In this document: one piece after another, positions 53,706 to 64,000 of the stretch
Numbering within the stretch: position 1 is the first letter of the stretch
Layout of the letters: each line of letters starts with the position of its first letter
From: Nansenia antarctica
Taxonomy: Eukaryota > Chordata > Actinopteri > Argentiniformes > Microstomatidae
Assembly: GCA_963989245.1 (NCBI GenBank)
Contig: OZ022339.1
Location: 89,038,758 to 89,102,757, forward strand
Direction of reading: 5' to 3'
Length of the DNA: 64,000 nt
The notes under the pieces: generated by a model
Databases searched by the model: none
The model's input: only the letters and a program-made list of their open reading frames with translations
Told to the model about the DNA's origin: nothing
Made by a program: the position numbers and the translations under genes

Positions 53706-54743
53706 CTGCCACACACACAACAAAAGCCTGGGGAAGCAGTCACAGTGAAACAAGGAATTCAAAGTAATCCTTTCTACGTGAATATGGGTGTATTTTTATT
53801 CCAACATAGGTTGTGCAAAAGACAAGATTCACACAAAGGAGTCATAATAAATGAGGAATGAATGCTTTACGATGTTGTGGATAAGACTCAAATTTGCTCC
53901 GGTAAAACTCATGACAAAGCTGGGCAGCCAACGCCTGGTTGAAGAGCACATAGAGGACAACGAGCCACCAGGTGAGAGAGTGACCTCCGGAAACTACACC
54001 CAGAGACACGTAGATCAGCAGCTCAGCAAAGTAATGCGGACAAGAGACCAGCTCAAACCAGCCTCCGCTCGGCACTCTGTGGGCAAGAGTCTCCACTGTC
54101 CCTGAAGACATCAAAGAGAGCAACACAATGTTTATTACGATACCAAACAACCCATCTACAGTGGGGGAAATAAGTATTGAACACATCATCATTTTGTCCA
54201 CTAAATGTATTTCCAATGAGCCTATTCAAGAAATGTGCACCAGACTTTGGTATTAACTCAAACAATCCAGACAAAAAATCTAAACATTAAAGTCCATATG
54301 TAAATAAAGTTATGTGTAATCCCTAATGGCGACACATCTACTTGTGAGTCATGTTGAGGCTCTCAATCAGCTGCATGAGCTCACCTGAGCCTCCGGTGCG
54401 CAGCCTAGCCAGCAGGATCAGGGAGCGGTGCTGGAGCAGTGAGGCCCAGGTGAAGAGCACAGCTCCAGCCACGTGGGACCACCCCAGCTGGGAGAGGAGA
54501 GGAAGAGTAGGGGTCCCTACAAAGACCACACAATCACCATCACATCTGCAGTAGCACACCATATTGTGGGTCACCTGAACAGCTGCTAAGATGCATTATC
54601 TTCTAACCAAAAGATTCATATTAAATATTACTTACTAACATAAGGTCATGATGGTCTAATTTTCCAATTGTTTTTGCTGTTAAGCATCATCAAGACTAGA
54701 GGAAACAATTCAACAACTTGACTAAAATCACATTACCAATATG

Positions 54744-54798
<55 letters not shown>

Positions 54799-54801
<3 letters not shown>

Positions 54802-54944
54802 ACGGTACATGTGGGAATACGGTACATGTGGGAAAACTAGGGTTAGGGTTAGGTGCAAGGGTGACTTGGTACATGCTGGCATGTCTAACCCTAACCCCAA
54901 CCCCAACCTTAACCCTAACCCTAACCTTAACCCACATGTACCGT

Positions 54945-54947
<3 letters not shown>
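54799..54947. mobile_element. 149-bp hairpin element with inverted telomere-like repeats in an AT run
   Basis: GTTACGGTACATGTGGG and CCCACATGTACCGTAAC form the ends. TTAGGG-type repeats lie inside the left arm (54838-54852) and CCCTAA-type in the right (54887-54932). Long (TA)n tracts flank it on both sides, so a TA-duplicating MITE may have entered an AT microsatellite. It lies in intron 3 of srd5a3. Confidence 0.8.
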
Positions 54948-54984
<37 letters not shown>

Positions 54985-55144
54985 GGATACACACTAACCT
55001 TTTCCAATGATATAATGATCCGAGCAAAAGACTGTCAGTCCTAGTAAGATGTAGTAGCTCAAGCCAAATATATACTGAACAATATATGAATGACCCCATC
55101 AGAGAAAATACTGACGAACAGACATTCCAACAGTCGCCTTAGGG

Positions 55145-55741
55145 CAGCGTTTCCCAAACTGTGGGGCGCGCCCCCCTAGTGGGGCGCGGGGGTACTGCAG
55201 GGGGGGCGCAGAAATATAAAAAAAACTAATAAAAAAAAAAAAAACTGTGGGGATACTGCTGCCTTTTGCAACATCGTACCTGTGTGAGATAGGCTTTTCT
55301 GCTGTTGCTGCTATCAAAAGCAAATACAGGTCGAAGTTGAACATTGAGAATGAACTGAGAGTGGCAGTCTCAAAACAACAACCCCGCTTTGAGAAGATTT
55401 GCAAGGCAAAGCAAGCACACACAAGTCATTGATCGTAATTGTGATAGGAATGTGTAGAGTAAGAATAGTGATGCAGTAGAAATTAGTTAATGTTGATATG
55501 TTGAATATTTCAGTGGCACAGGATCATTTGCCAAGCACTTATGTTCCTTTTCAACCCATAATAAAATATAAAACAATAGTTGGATATATGTGTCTTGTTA
55601 TTATTAGAAGAGAAAATGTAATGTTTGTACAACTTTATACAATTAATTATATAAATCTAGGTGGGGACCGGGTTAGGGGGGGCTCGAAAATATTTCCAAT
55701 TACCCAAGGGGGGCCTGATTGAAAAAGTTTGGGAACCGCTG
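55145..55741 (+). mobile_element. hAT element inserted in srd5a3 exon 3
   Basis: CAGCGTTTCCCAAACTGTGG and, at the right, the complement of CAGCGGTTCCCAAACTTTTT; perfect 8-bp TSD CCTTAGGG at 55137-55144 and 55742-55749. On the plus strand 55256-55432 encodes LLPFATSYLCEIGFSAVAAI and KSKYRSKLNIENELRVAVSK, the C-terminal dimerisation end of a ZBED5/FAM200-like hAT transposase. The rest of the transposase is absent, so this is a non-autonomous remnant element. Confidence 0.95.
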
Positions 55742-56601
55742 CCTTAGGGAATGGACCCATAGCAGCACCTGCACCAGCACAGCTGACACTTGCGGAACTA
55801 CACACAGGAGAGGAAACACATGACAATATATTACAAACACATTACATTCTACAGACACAGTAAGGAAACACTGAAGCAAAACAATGGAGAAAAAAAAGAC
55901 AGAGAGAGGTTACCTTGCTCTACTGGCACGCCTTCACCTGTCAGGAATCCCAATATATGAGTCAACCATAATGGGTATTGATGGCCCCATACAACCATGC
56001 GCAGTGACAGGGCAATAAGCACCCCATTCCAGGCAATAGAGACTGCATAGAAGTGCCAGAACCATCTAAAAAGACCAGAATAATGAAAAGCAGTATCAGA
56101 AATGTGTAGGCTAATTCATTCTCAAGGCTAGATGTTTTAATCATCCCTGAAAGCTATCGATCTTGTGTGCTGGGACCAACATTTACGTTAAATAGTAGCA
56201 ACAATGCCTATATTTAGAGGAAAGGGTAATCTAAAAATGTCTAAAAGATTTCTAATACCCTGTCACCTTTTGGGGACATCAAACACACGCAGCCAGTTGT
56301 CTCGTTTCAATTGTCGCTTGGTTTTACCATATCTGATTATGTCTTGGAATAATAGATACACGTACGTTTTCTCAAATTCAGTCGGCAGGTGAAGTGAAAG
56401 TTTGTGAACACATAGCGATACAAGAAAGCCTAAAGCCAGAGATAACCATATAACTTGAATTATGCTGAATCCGAAAAACATTTTACTAACGTTCTTTGGT
56501 CCAGCCAGTTAGAATCCTCCGTAGGACAACACGAATTAAGTATATAGTTCCGTCGACGCACAAGTAACAGTACTAGTGCTCCGTGGTAGACAAAAGTCGA
56601 T

Positions 56602-56795
56602 GGCCCTTTCTCAATTGTAGAAACTCCATTCCTCGCGTCCTATCTCCTGTCCACTCGTCGCATCATAATTAAAATGCATTGGAGGAGAATATCTAGGTTG
56701 TTCCCCTATTCTCCTCCAATGCTATTTGAGAAGCAGCAAGTGAGCGACACGCAAGAGAGGAAACGAGGAATCAAGTTTCTAACAGGGAAAGGGCC
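56602..56795. mobile_element. Foldback MITE about 120 bp upstream of the srd5a3 start
   Basis: GGCCCTTTCTCAATTGTAGA and its diverged complement TTTCTAACAGGGAAAGGGCC at the ends; a second hairpin (GCATTGGAGGAGAAT / ATTCTCCTCCAATGC) in the centre. No TSD recognised. It occupies what would be the promoter region. Confidence 0.75.
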
Positions 56796-56931
56796 CTGGC
56801 TTCCAACTATATAATATATAACCCACTATATATAAAGCCCAATTTTACCCAATACTCAAGTATTCTGGTTAGGACATAAGTATTTAGTGATCCTAAAACT
56901 GTTGTTTGTTATATTGAGTGGGCTCACTATA

Positions 56932-57510
<579 letters not shown>

Positions 57511-57514
57511 TCGC

Positions 57515-57796
57515 TTTTGCTATTAGCTCCAAGAAGCTGGATCCTGCACTTTGCTAAACGGACACATGACGTCATGCATTTATTCTAGTTATCATTTTGC
57601 AGTCTTAATAGCTTTAAGTGGTCAATGTCTTTGCTAGTATAAGTGGGGTGTCTTGTGTCAAAATGTATTTTGAGCTTACTTGGGACCATTGCTGCAATTT
57701 AAAGTTGTAAACTGCAGAGGTATTCTGGGATGAGACAGCTAGGGTCACCACTGTATGAAAGTATTGGTGTATTATAAGACAGCAATACCGTGATGT
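57515..57796. other. Unassigned sequence between the duplicated blocks
   Basis: No repeat or exon recognised. Confidence 0.4.
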
Positions 57797-57854
57797 CCAA
57801 ATCATATTGGTATGCATAAAAAAAGACAGAACTTTATTTTATTATTTTATTTGT

Positions 57855-57857
<3 letters not shown>

Positions 57858-57935
<78 letters not shown>
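57858..57935. repeat. (TG)n microsatellite
   Basis: Counterpart of the array at 57061; a second short TG run lies at 58029-58066. Confidence 0.97.
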
Positions 57936-58027
57936 GGGTGGTGGGGTTGGGATTGTGCGTTTTTGGAGGTGGGGAGTGGACATGGGGGGATGTGTGTGAA
58001 TTGGAATGGAGGGGGGGGGGATAGTTG

Positions 58028-58068
<41 letters not shown>

Positions 58069-58083
58069 TGAGAAGAATGTCAC

Positions 58084-58462
58084 TTAAGATCCATTCTGGT
58101 GTGTAGGCTTGCGAGATCGTCTAGCAACTGCAGCAGATCTCCATGTCCTGCTGGGCTGGTGACTGCGGGAGCGTTTGGCTGAGCTGCTGACGTCTCCTCC
58201 TTCACTCTGGCTGGCTTCTCTCTGGCGTTTCTTGCTGCCAGCCGCCTTGGGCCTGCCGTTGGATAGGTTGCAGGGAAGATTGCCTGGCACCTGACTGGCC
58301 TCCATGTACGTCTGCTGCAGAGCACTCTGGGACAGGCCTGTGAGGCACTGTGAGGCCTGCTGAGATAGCCAGGGACATGATCTATCCTTCTGATAAGACT
58401 CTCGACCTAGAACAACCAGGGTGGACTCCTGCTTTGAAGCCCTCACAACGTTCTCTTGGTTC
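58084..58462 (-). CDS. Last exon of an unidentified minus-strand gene
   Basis: Acceptor AATGTGTCAG| at 58463-58464, frame NQENVVRASKQESTLVVLGR, KDRSCPWLSQQASQCL, SQSALQQTYMEASQ, then a basic Ser/Arg/Lys-rich tail ending THQNGS and TAA. The tail (KKRQREAS, AKRSRSHQPS) looks like a nuclear localisation region. I do not recognise the protein. Upstream exons would be further right but are not found before the gypsy element at 59133. Confidence 0.5.
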
Positions 58463-58464
58463 CT

Positions 58465-59132
58465 GACACATTTGGGAACGATTGTTCACACAAGTTTACA
58501 AGCACATTCAATGTTAAATGACCTACAGCTTATATAGGCCAATTACCTGTCAATTTGATCATTTATATTTTCCCAACAATAACTGTAGGCTACATGGCAA
58601 TATTCAAATATATTACTGTTACTGTACCATTGACGATATTCCTGTGTGTGCTAGACGTTAGCAGAGCTTGAAGATTGTCGATGTGGGAGATATTATACAT
58701 GGTAACGCACACCTTATTTTAATGTCCTACATAAACAAATAAACATAATTATAATAATGATGGTAACAACAACAATAATAATATTATTATTATAATTAAA
58801 GGGTGGAGGTAGTGCAACTGCTATATAAAGGGGGAGCTATGCAAAGTAGGCGACTCCTGACACTAGATTCTATTGGTCGAGTCTGGTTCTGGACAACATT
58901 TGAAAAAACACTCGTTGTCCAGTTAGCCAGGTTGTCTAAGAATCACCTATCCATCAGTCATCATAAGAAAATACATCTATGCTAGGACCAGGCAGTCACA
59001 ATGCTAGAAAAAGGAAGAATTACATGTTTTTTATTATTAACTTATTGACTGTGGAGAAACTGTACTGGGAGGTAGTGGGGATTGAGATGTATTTGGGAGG
59101 GATACCACGTAAGGACTGGAGTCATTGAAGAT
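58465..59132. other. Unassigned sequence
   Basis: AT-rich with an ATAATAATAT run near 58775-58795. TATATAAAGGGGGAG lies at 58821. Confidence 0.4.
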
Positions 59133-59410
59133 TGTAACATCGAGTTATTAAACACCAGTATAATATCTACTATACCGTCGACTTCATTGTAGCACGTCAG
59201 CTCAAATCACTATGGAATTGCTCTTTTATTGACTTGTCACACTGACTTGGTGTGGTATTCTGTAGTGAAGAAGGTAGTTAGGAAAAAGGAGACCGGGAGA
59301 AGCGCAGCTGCTGTTCACCTCGCACGTTTATTCAACTTCTTCTTCACATCAGTAACTGCATACATCACTAGCATACTAGCGCCCACTGGCGGTATAAACA
59401 GGACACAACA
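59133..59410 (-). repeat. 3' LTR, 278 bp
   Basis: On the minus strand TGTTGTGTCCTG ... CGATGTTACA, directly after the polypurine tract; TTTAATAACTCG near its end may hold the poly-A signal. The outer border is inferred from TG...CA only. Confidence 0.65.
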
Positions 59411-59656
59411 TTTCCCCCTTTCTTAAAGGAATTACAGTACTCAAAGAATGCAATATTCTGTAGACTGGTGTCAGTACAATTGAAATAAAATGAAAACGAA
59501 GGAAATGAAAATGAATGAATCAGCAGAATGAATAACAACAATAAACAGTTTATGACAGTGAAACATGAAATGAACATTCACTTTTGTCATTGCATTGTAG
59601 GACCTTTTTGTACTAAGTTAGAACCGTGTTCTTATCCTACCCTTTTAGTACGTTCT

Positions 59657-60780
59657 CTACGGCACAAAGTCTACCAGCCACCTAGGTGGGTTTCTGACTC
59701 TAAGGTTCCTTCTTGGACCTGGTTCATTAAACACATTCTCTGTCTCGGGCACCATGAACTCCTCTAGCTCAATCTCCTTTTCACCACTGGTGCCAGTCAG
59801 AGCATCCTTGGGGAAGCGTGTAAGCTTGGATGCATTCCATTTTCGACCATCACTGAGCAGGTATGTATTCTGTCCTGCTTTACTAACTACTGTCAGCGGT
59901 TCTGTGAATCTTGATGATCCCTTTTTTACATGCTCCGGTCTGCGGACACGTACGGTGTCATTCACTTGGAACATGGGCACTTTCGCTCCCCTCATTCTGT
60001 CTGTGTACTCCTTACTCTCCTGTTGCTTGCGTCTCACTGTCTCCTGCACTTTCTCATGTGACTTAGTTTGGTGTGAGACAGGGAGGACATTTAGTTTTGT
60101 ACGCATCTTTCTGTTCCTCAGCAACTCAAAGGGAGTAGCTCCTGTAGTAGCATGCGGCGTAGCGCGATAGTTCAGTAAGAACTCTGTTACTGCATGTTTC
60201 CATGGCTTGTGCATTCTCTCAGCCGTCTGAATGCACTCTTTGAGAACTCGATTAAATCTCTCAATAGCCCCTTTGGCTCTTGGATAATAAACACTGGAAC
60301 GCAGGTGCTTTATCTCTCTCTCTCCCAGAAAGCTTGCAAAAGCATGGGAGGTAAACTGACATCCGTTGTCAGAGACCAGGAAGGAAGGGTTACCTTCACG
60401 ACTAAACACTGTAGTCAAGAAGCTAATAACCGCCTCTGTAGTTACAGTAGAGACAAACGCCACCTTTGGCCACTTACTGTAATAGTCTGTGAGTGTAATA
60501 GCATAACGGCAGTCCCATGTCGCACAGTCAAAGGGACCAACAATGTCAATGGCCACCTTCTCCCATGGTCCACCTGGCAGTTCCACTGGGGTAAGTGGTG
60601 CAGGCGCAGTTTTGGTTGTTTTGTCATTGTATTGACAGGGTACACATGAGCCTACTAATGTCTGGACACATCTGTCCATTTGCGGCCACCAATATAGCTC
60701 TCGTAGTCTCTGTTTAGTACGCACTATTCCCTGATGCGCTTCATGAGCTAAGTTTACAACTTTAGACCGTAGTGTAGTAA
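59657..60780 (-). CDS. pol: Ty3/gypsy integrase
   Basis: The frame is open from the DIRS junction. The HHCC zinc domain begins NLAHEAHQGIVRTKQRLR and ends CVPC. The DDE core follows: AIDIVGPF (D60 from the Met at 60724), VSDNGCQF (D119), KGAIERFN (E154). A C-terminal SH3-like part has VNDTVRVRRP, and the end is RNPPRWLVDF. The integrase is intact from there to its stop, which suggests a recent element. RT and RNase H are not in the window. Confidence 0.9.
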
Positions 60781-61189
60781 GAACGATAGTTATGGAGATA
60801 GACTCCAGTTCTATGAGTGGAGCGGAGCCCCATAGGGGAGCTCTGCTCCTATTGGTTTACCCGCTACCTAAAGTAGCCAATGACTGAATTTTTCAATGCC
60901 TGCGCCCGCCTGGGGTGCTATATAAAGGGGTGTACTTCGCTACCTCATTCTCCCAAACATACAAAAACAGCCGGGTTTGAACGAGTCGAAGTGGGCCAGC
61001 AGCCCTATGGGGCTCCGCTCCACTCATAGAACTGGAGTCTATCTCCATAACTATCGTTCTATATCGTGGAGCTCCGCCCCATAGGGGAGCTCTGCTCCTA
61101 TTGGTTTAGGCGGAGCGAACGAGGCCAAATGTACCCCCACTGAGACTATTAATCCGTAAAACAATCTCAGCGGCACCCGGAGCTGACCA

Positions 61190-62060
61190 CTGATGTTGGT
61201 TCAAGACAACCTTAAAAAGTTGGCCCAACCCACACGAGTCTGCTCCACTGATCTAGCCCTTACGTGAGCACGCAGGGTTGTAGATCTAACGGAACATGTC
61301 CTGGAGGAGGGTCCCCTCCCCAGGCACATCCGTAATCATCCTGACAGCACTTGAATAGCATCCCCAACCAGGGTAATCCAAGTGCCATCCCCACTACCTC
61401 AGTCCTCAGCAAACTGAGGACAGAGTGAGAAAAGGATGAGGAAGAAATATCACTTACCTAACCCTTACGTTGGGTTGTTGATCTAACAGACATGTCCTGG
61501 AGGAGGGTCCCCTCCCCAGGCACATCCGTATTCATCCTGACAGCACTTGAATAGAATCCCCATGACCAGGGTAATCCAAGTGCCCTTCCCACAACATCAG
61601 TCATCAGCAAAACTGAGGACAGAATGAGAAAGGATTGAGGACGAATATCACTGACCTAACCCTTACGTGAGCACGTAGGGTTGTAGATCTAACGGAACAT
61701 GTCCTGGAGGAGGGTCCCCTCCCCAGGCACATCCGTAATCATCCTGACAGCACTTGAATAGAATCCCCAACCAGGGTGATCCAAGTGCTTTCCCCACTAC
61801 ATCAGTCATCAGCAAAACTGAGGACAGAATGAGAAAAGGATGCGGAAGAAATATCACTGATCTAACCCTTACGTGAGCACGTAGGGTTGTTGATCTAACG
61901 GAACATGTCCTGGAGGAGGGTCCCCTCCCCAGGCACATCCGTATTCATCCTGACAACACTTGAATAGGATCCCCATGACCAGGGTAATCCAAGTGCCTTC
62001 CCACTACATCAGTCATCAGCAAAACTGAGGACAGAATGAGAAAAGGATGAGGAAGAATAT
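61190..62060. repeat. ~200-bp tandem repeat, four copies, inside the DIRS element
   Basis: ACATGTCCTGGAGGAGGGTC recurs near 61294, 61490, 61697 and 61903, so the period is about 196-206 bp. Units include CACATCCGTA(A/T)TCATCCTGAC and GGTAATCCAAGTGC. The first unit begins in the last part of the recombinase frame at its left side. Confidence 0.93.
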
Positions 62061-63423
62061 CTTTCAAGTAATACCGTACAAAAAGTGATGGCGACGACCA
62101 AGACGCCGCCTCACATATCTCCTCCACTCCCACTCCCCTGAGAATGGCCACTGATGTGGCCATGCCCCTGGTGGAATGAGCCCGAATGCCAGTCGGCACG
62201 GGCTGCCCCTTCGATTCGTATGCGAGGCTAATAGCCTCGCAAATCCAATGGGACAGCCTCTGCTTCGAGAGTGGTGCCCCGGCTTTCTGTCCGCCGTAGC
62301 AGATCAGAAGCTGGGGAGAAGATCTCAGTCCTGCCGTGCGCTTCACATATTGTGCCAACGCGCGCACCGGACATAGACAATGTAAACGCCTCTCCCTCTC
62401 TCCGTCGTGAGGAGGAGGAAAAAAAGGCGCTCAGAGCACAGCTCTGAACCCTAAACCCACGATTAACCTTAAGGATAAAAGCCGGGTTAGGGCGTAACAC
62501 AGCTTTTGTTTTGTCATCAGATATGATCAACAATCTGCCCGTGTCGAGAGAGCACATAAATCACTCACCACTAGCCGTAGTCAAGGCGAGGAGCTGACTC
62601 GTCTTGAGAGACAATAAACGCAACGACACAGTGTCAATGGGTTCGAATGGGGCACGCACAGCGCCTCTAGCACAATCGACAGGTCCCATTTTGGCATTAG
62701 AGTCCTACGAGGGCGTCTAAGCCTACACACTCCAGTCAAAAAACGCTTAACCAGCGAATGACTGAACAGTGTCGTTGTCGCAAAACCCTCATGACAAGCT
62801 GAGATGGCAGCCGCGTAAACTTTAATAGTTCTCGCCGCCAATCCCTTGTCAAACAGCGACTGTAAGAAGCACAAGAACGTTTCGACCCGACAGCAGACTG
62901 GGTCAACGTCCTGTCCCTCACACTGTGTAAACACTCGCCAGCGCGCCGCATATCCCTTTGCAGTGGATTGCGCGCGCGCACTCTGAATGGTCTGAATGAC
63001 CGCGTCTGTCAGACCCCTGCGTTCTAACAAATCCCTCTCAGTAACCAGGCCATGAGGGGGCCCCCCATCATAGGCGGCCCCCTCACCAAGCCTCTGGCTT
63101 GAGAGAGTGCATCTTGTCGATGAGGTATGGGCCATGGGCCCTCTACCAACATCTCCATCAGTTCTGGAAACCACGGGGCTCCGGGACGGTCCGGGGCTAC
63201 AAGAATTAACTCTAGCCTCTCTGACCTCACTCGTGCCAACAGTGGGAGGATAGATGTCAGGGGTGGGAACGCGTATAACAGGACCCTCGGCCATGGGTGG
63301 TGTGCGAATGTATCGACTCCCAATGGCGGGTTGTCCTGTTCGCGCAGGAAGAACCAAAGGCGACACTGCGCATTCGTCCGTGACGCAAACAGAACCACTT
63401 CTGCTTGCCCGAACCGTGCCCAA
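61945..63423 (-). pseudogene. DIRS tyrosine recombinase, frameshifted
   Basis: 63423-62581 gives the N-terminal, SAM-like part (QSTAKGYAARWRVFTQ, TIKVYAAAISACHEGF, LVKRFLTGVCRLRRPRRTL). 62557-62370 continues in other frames (DKTKAVLRPNPAFILKV). 62367-61945 holds the catalytic end: IRAHSTRGMATS with the HxxR motif and LFVRYYLKDI with the nucleophilic Tyr. At least two shifts between 62640 and 62370 prevent a single product. Confidence 0.8.
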
Positions 63424-63986
63424 ATCAGCGACACAATGGAGGGTGCTAACCTCCAGTCGTCGTCCCTCGGGCCTCCCCGTGATAACAGATCTGCTCCTTC
63501 GTTGAGCAGACCTGGAATGTGGAGAGCTTTCAGCGAACTCAGGCGACTCCGCGCGCGATGACGCGCGGGTCTCTCCAGTAGCTCAGGTCGGTTTTGACCG
63601 ATCTCTGTATTACAATCAACTTGCGACGGCGTTCTCACTGGAACCCGTCGCAGTCGTGCGAACCGCCTCTGCAGTCTGCGCATGTGTAACAGGCCTAAGG
63701 GGACCACTACATGGGCTGCAGACCTCAGTCCTAGTAAGGACATCCTTGACAGAGCGGTGATTGTATTTGTCACTCGACACACCCAGGGAGCTGACGTCAG
63801 TGTCGCTCTCCGTGGTGCCGATAAACTGGCCCTCATCTCGGCAGTATCCAACTGAATGCCTAGATAGGAAAACTGTTGAGCCGGCCACGGAGCACTCTCT
63901 GTCCAGTTTACAGCTAACCCCAGCTGAGTGAGGCGCTGCACCAGTGAGGTTGCGTCCCGAATGGCTCGATTTGGGCATTGGGCCAA
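63024..63986 (-). CDS. DIRS reverse transcriptase C-terminus and RNase H, partial
   Basis: A 320-codon frame extending to the edge. It contains FSYLGIQLDT (end of RT), LKALHIPGLLNEGADLLSRG (RNase H end), AEVVLFASRTNAQCRLWF, HPWPRVLLYAFPPLTSILPL and LILVAPDRPGAPWFPELMEM, all conserved in DIRS/Ngaro polyproteins. A shift around 63500-63620 is likely because the expected RNase H blocks there are poorly formed. It overlaps the recombinase frame by 400 bp, as in other DIRS elements. Confidence 0.8.
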   Translation of the reverse strand: MAQCPNRAIRDATSLVQRLTQLGLAVNWTESAPWPAQQFSYLGIQLDTAEMRASLSAPRRATLTSAPWVCRVTNTITALSRMSLLGLRSAAHVVVPLGLLHMRRLQRRFARLRRVPVRTPSQVDCNTEIGQNRPELLERPARHRARSRLSSLKALHIPGLLNEGADLLSRGGPRDDDWRLAPSIVSLIWARFGQAEVVLFASRTNAQCRLWFFLREQDNPPLGVDTFAHHPWPRVLLYAFPPLTSILPLLARVRSERLELILVAPDRPGAPWFPELMEMLVEGPWPIPHRQDALSQARGLVRGPPMMGGPLMAWLLRGIC

Positions 63987-64000
63987 GACCAGTAGGTCGT

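Larger units (their letters stand above)
53842..56481 (-). pseudogene. srd5a3: Polyprenol reductase gene srd5a3, exon 3 disrupted
   Basis: SRD5A3 reduces polyprenol to dolichol in the ER membrane, supplying the lipid carrier for N-glycosylation. Five minus-strand exons: 56267-56481 (start ATG, FQDIIRYGKTK, FDVPK), 55914-56065 (WFWHFYAVSIAWNG), 54999-55797 (exon 3, interrupted), 54385-54516 (VAGAVLFTWASL) and 53842-54101 (GGWFELVSCPHYFAELLIYV, LTWWLVVLYVLFNQAL, SYPQHRKAFIPHLL, TGA). All borders are AG/GT and phases agree. Without the insertion exon 3 would supply LLWVHSLRRLLECLFVSIFS and VQYIFGLSYYILLG, but a 597-bp hAT element sits at SLRR, and ATATT where ATT is expected after VIH (about 55065) shifts the frame by two. 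The rest is as conserved as a working gene and would total about 316 residues, near the human 318. Multi-pass hydrophobic throughout. Confidence 0.9.
59133..60780 (-). mobile_element. 3' part of a Ty3/gypsy element, cut by a DIRS insertion
   Basis: 3' LTR 59133-59410, polypurine tract 59411-59423 (AGAAAGGGGGAAA on the minus strand) and integrase up to 60780, where the DIRS inverted repeat begins within the HHCC domain. The other half should lie beyond the right edge. It is a different family from the element at 8236. Confidence 0.85.
60781..64000 (-). mobile_element. DIRS-type tyrosine-recombinase retrotransposon, partial (runs off the edge)
   Basis: Minus-strand RT/RNase H and tyrosine recombinase frames plus an inverted-repeat terminus. 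60781-60837 is complementary to 61003-61059. The 165-bp loop contains a TATA box (GCTATATAAAGGGG, 60922). CATAGGGGAGCTCTGCTCCT occurs directly repeated at 60830 and 61079. This inverted/repeated terminus, absence of LTRs and absence of TSD fit DIRS elements, which integrate by a tyrosine recombinase. Confidence 0.85.

Overview
The window is teleost fish nuclear DNA. The evidence is a five-exon host gene recognisable as srd5a3, a spliced C2H2 zinc-finger gene, abundant CA/TG and CT simple repeats, and a typical fish set of mobile elements (Rex1-like and L1-like LINEs, Tc1/mariner, several hAT groups, Ty3/gypsy and DIRS retrotransposons, tRNA-derived SINE ends). No bacterial, organellar or CRISPR features are present. 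Nothing could be searched against a database, so family names rest on motifs, termini and target-site duplications (TSDs) read by eye.

Layout. 1-8.2 kb: no recognisable host gene; a decayed Tc1/mariner element enlarged by a 45-bp tandem array, many minisatellites and SINE/LINE ends. 8.2-14.1 kb: a young Ty3/gypsy-type element (194-bp LTRs with no difference seen, TSD GTTAG) whose pol frame is split by a 991-bp non-autonomous hAT element (TSD TAGGT), itself carrying a 124-bp Harbinger-like MITE (TSD TAA). 14.1-16.1 kb: a large foldback repeat and unassigned sequence. 16.15-29.44 kb: a zinc-finger gene on the plus strand (at least three exons, 497 codons from the first ATG seen) whose 10.9-kb last intron is full of repeats: a LINE fragment with a 28-bp array, and a 33-bp minisatellite split by a hAT element (TSD GTAGA) that itself received an L1-like LINE (15-bp TSD). 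31.23-37.61 kb: a 6.4-kb hAT transposon with 5-bp TSD AATGT and a 12-exon transposase reading frame open from end to end (758 codons); it is evidently the full-length relative of the 991-bp copy at 10.6 kb. 37.7-41.0 kb: an element with perfect 68-bp terminal inverted repeats and decayed exons. 41-52.8 kb: 5S rRNA fragment, minisatellite, MITEs, a Rex1-like LINE and a truncated sister copy, a 778-bp hAT, a Tc1 fragment, and a candidate solo LTR. 52.8-53.7 kb: exons of an unidentified minus-strand gene. 53.84-56.48 kb: srd5a3, minus strand, exons 1, 2, 4 and 5 intact but exon 3 interrupted by a 597-bp hAT element (8-bp TSD CCTTAGGG) and shifted by an apparent 2-bp insertion. 56.9-58.5 kb: a duplicated last exon of an unidentified minus-strand gene next to TG arrays. 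59.1-60.8 kb: the 3' part of a second Ty3/gypsy element whose integrase domain is cut by a DIRS-type tyrosine-recombinase retrotransposon running off the right edge.

The insertions can be ordered in time because many elements sit inside others. The most notable points are the apparently complete 12-exon hAT transposon with its own deletion derivative in the same window, and the disrupted srd5a3 exon.
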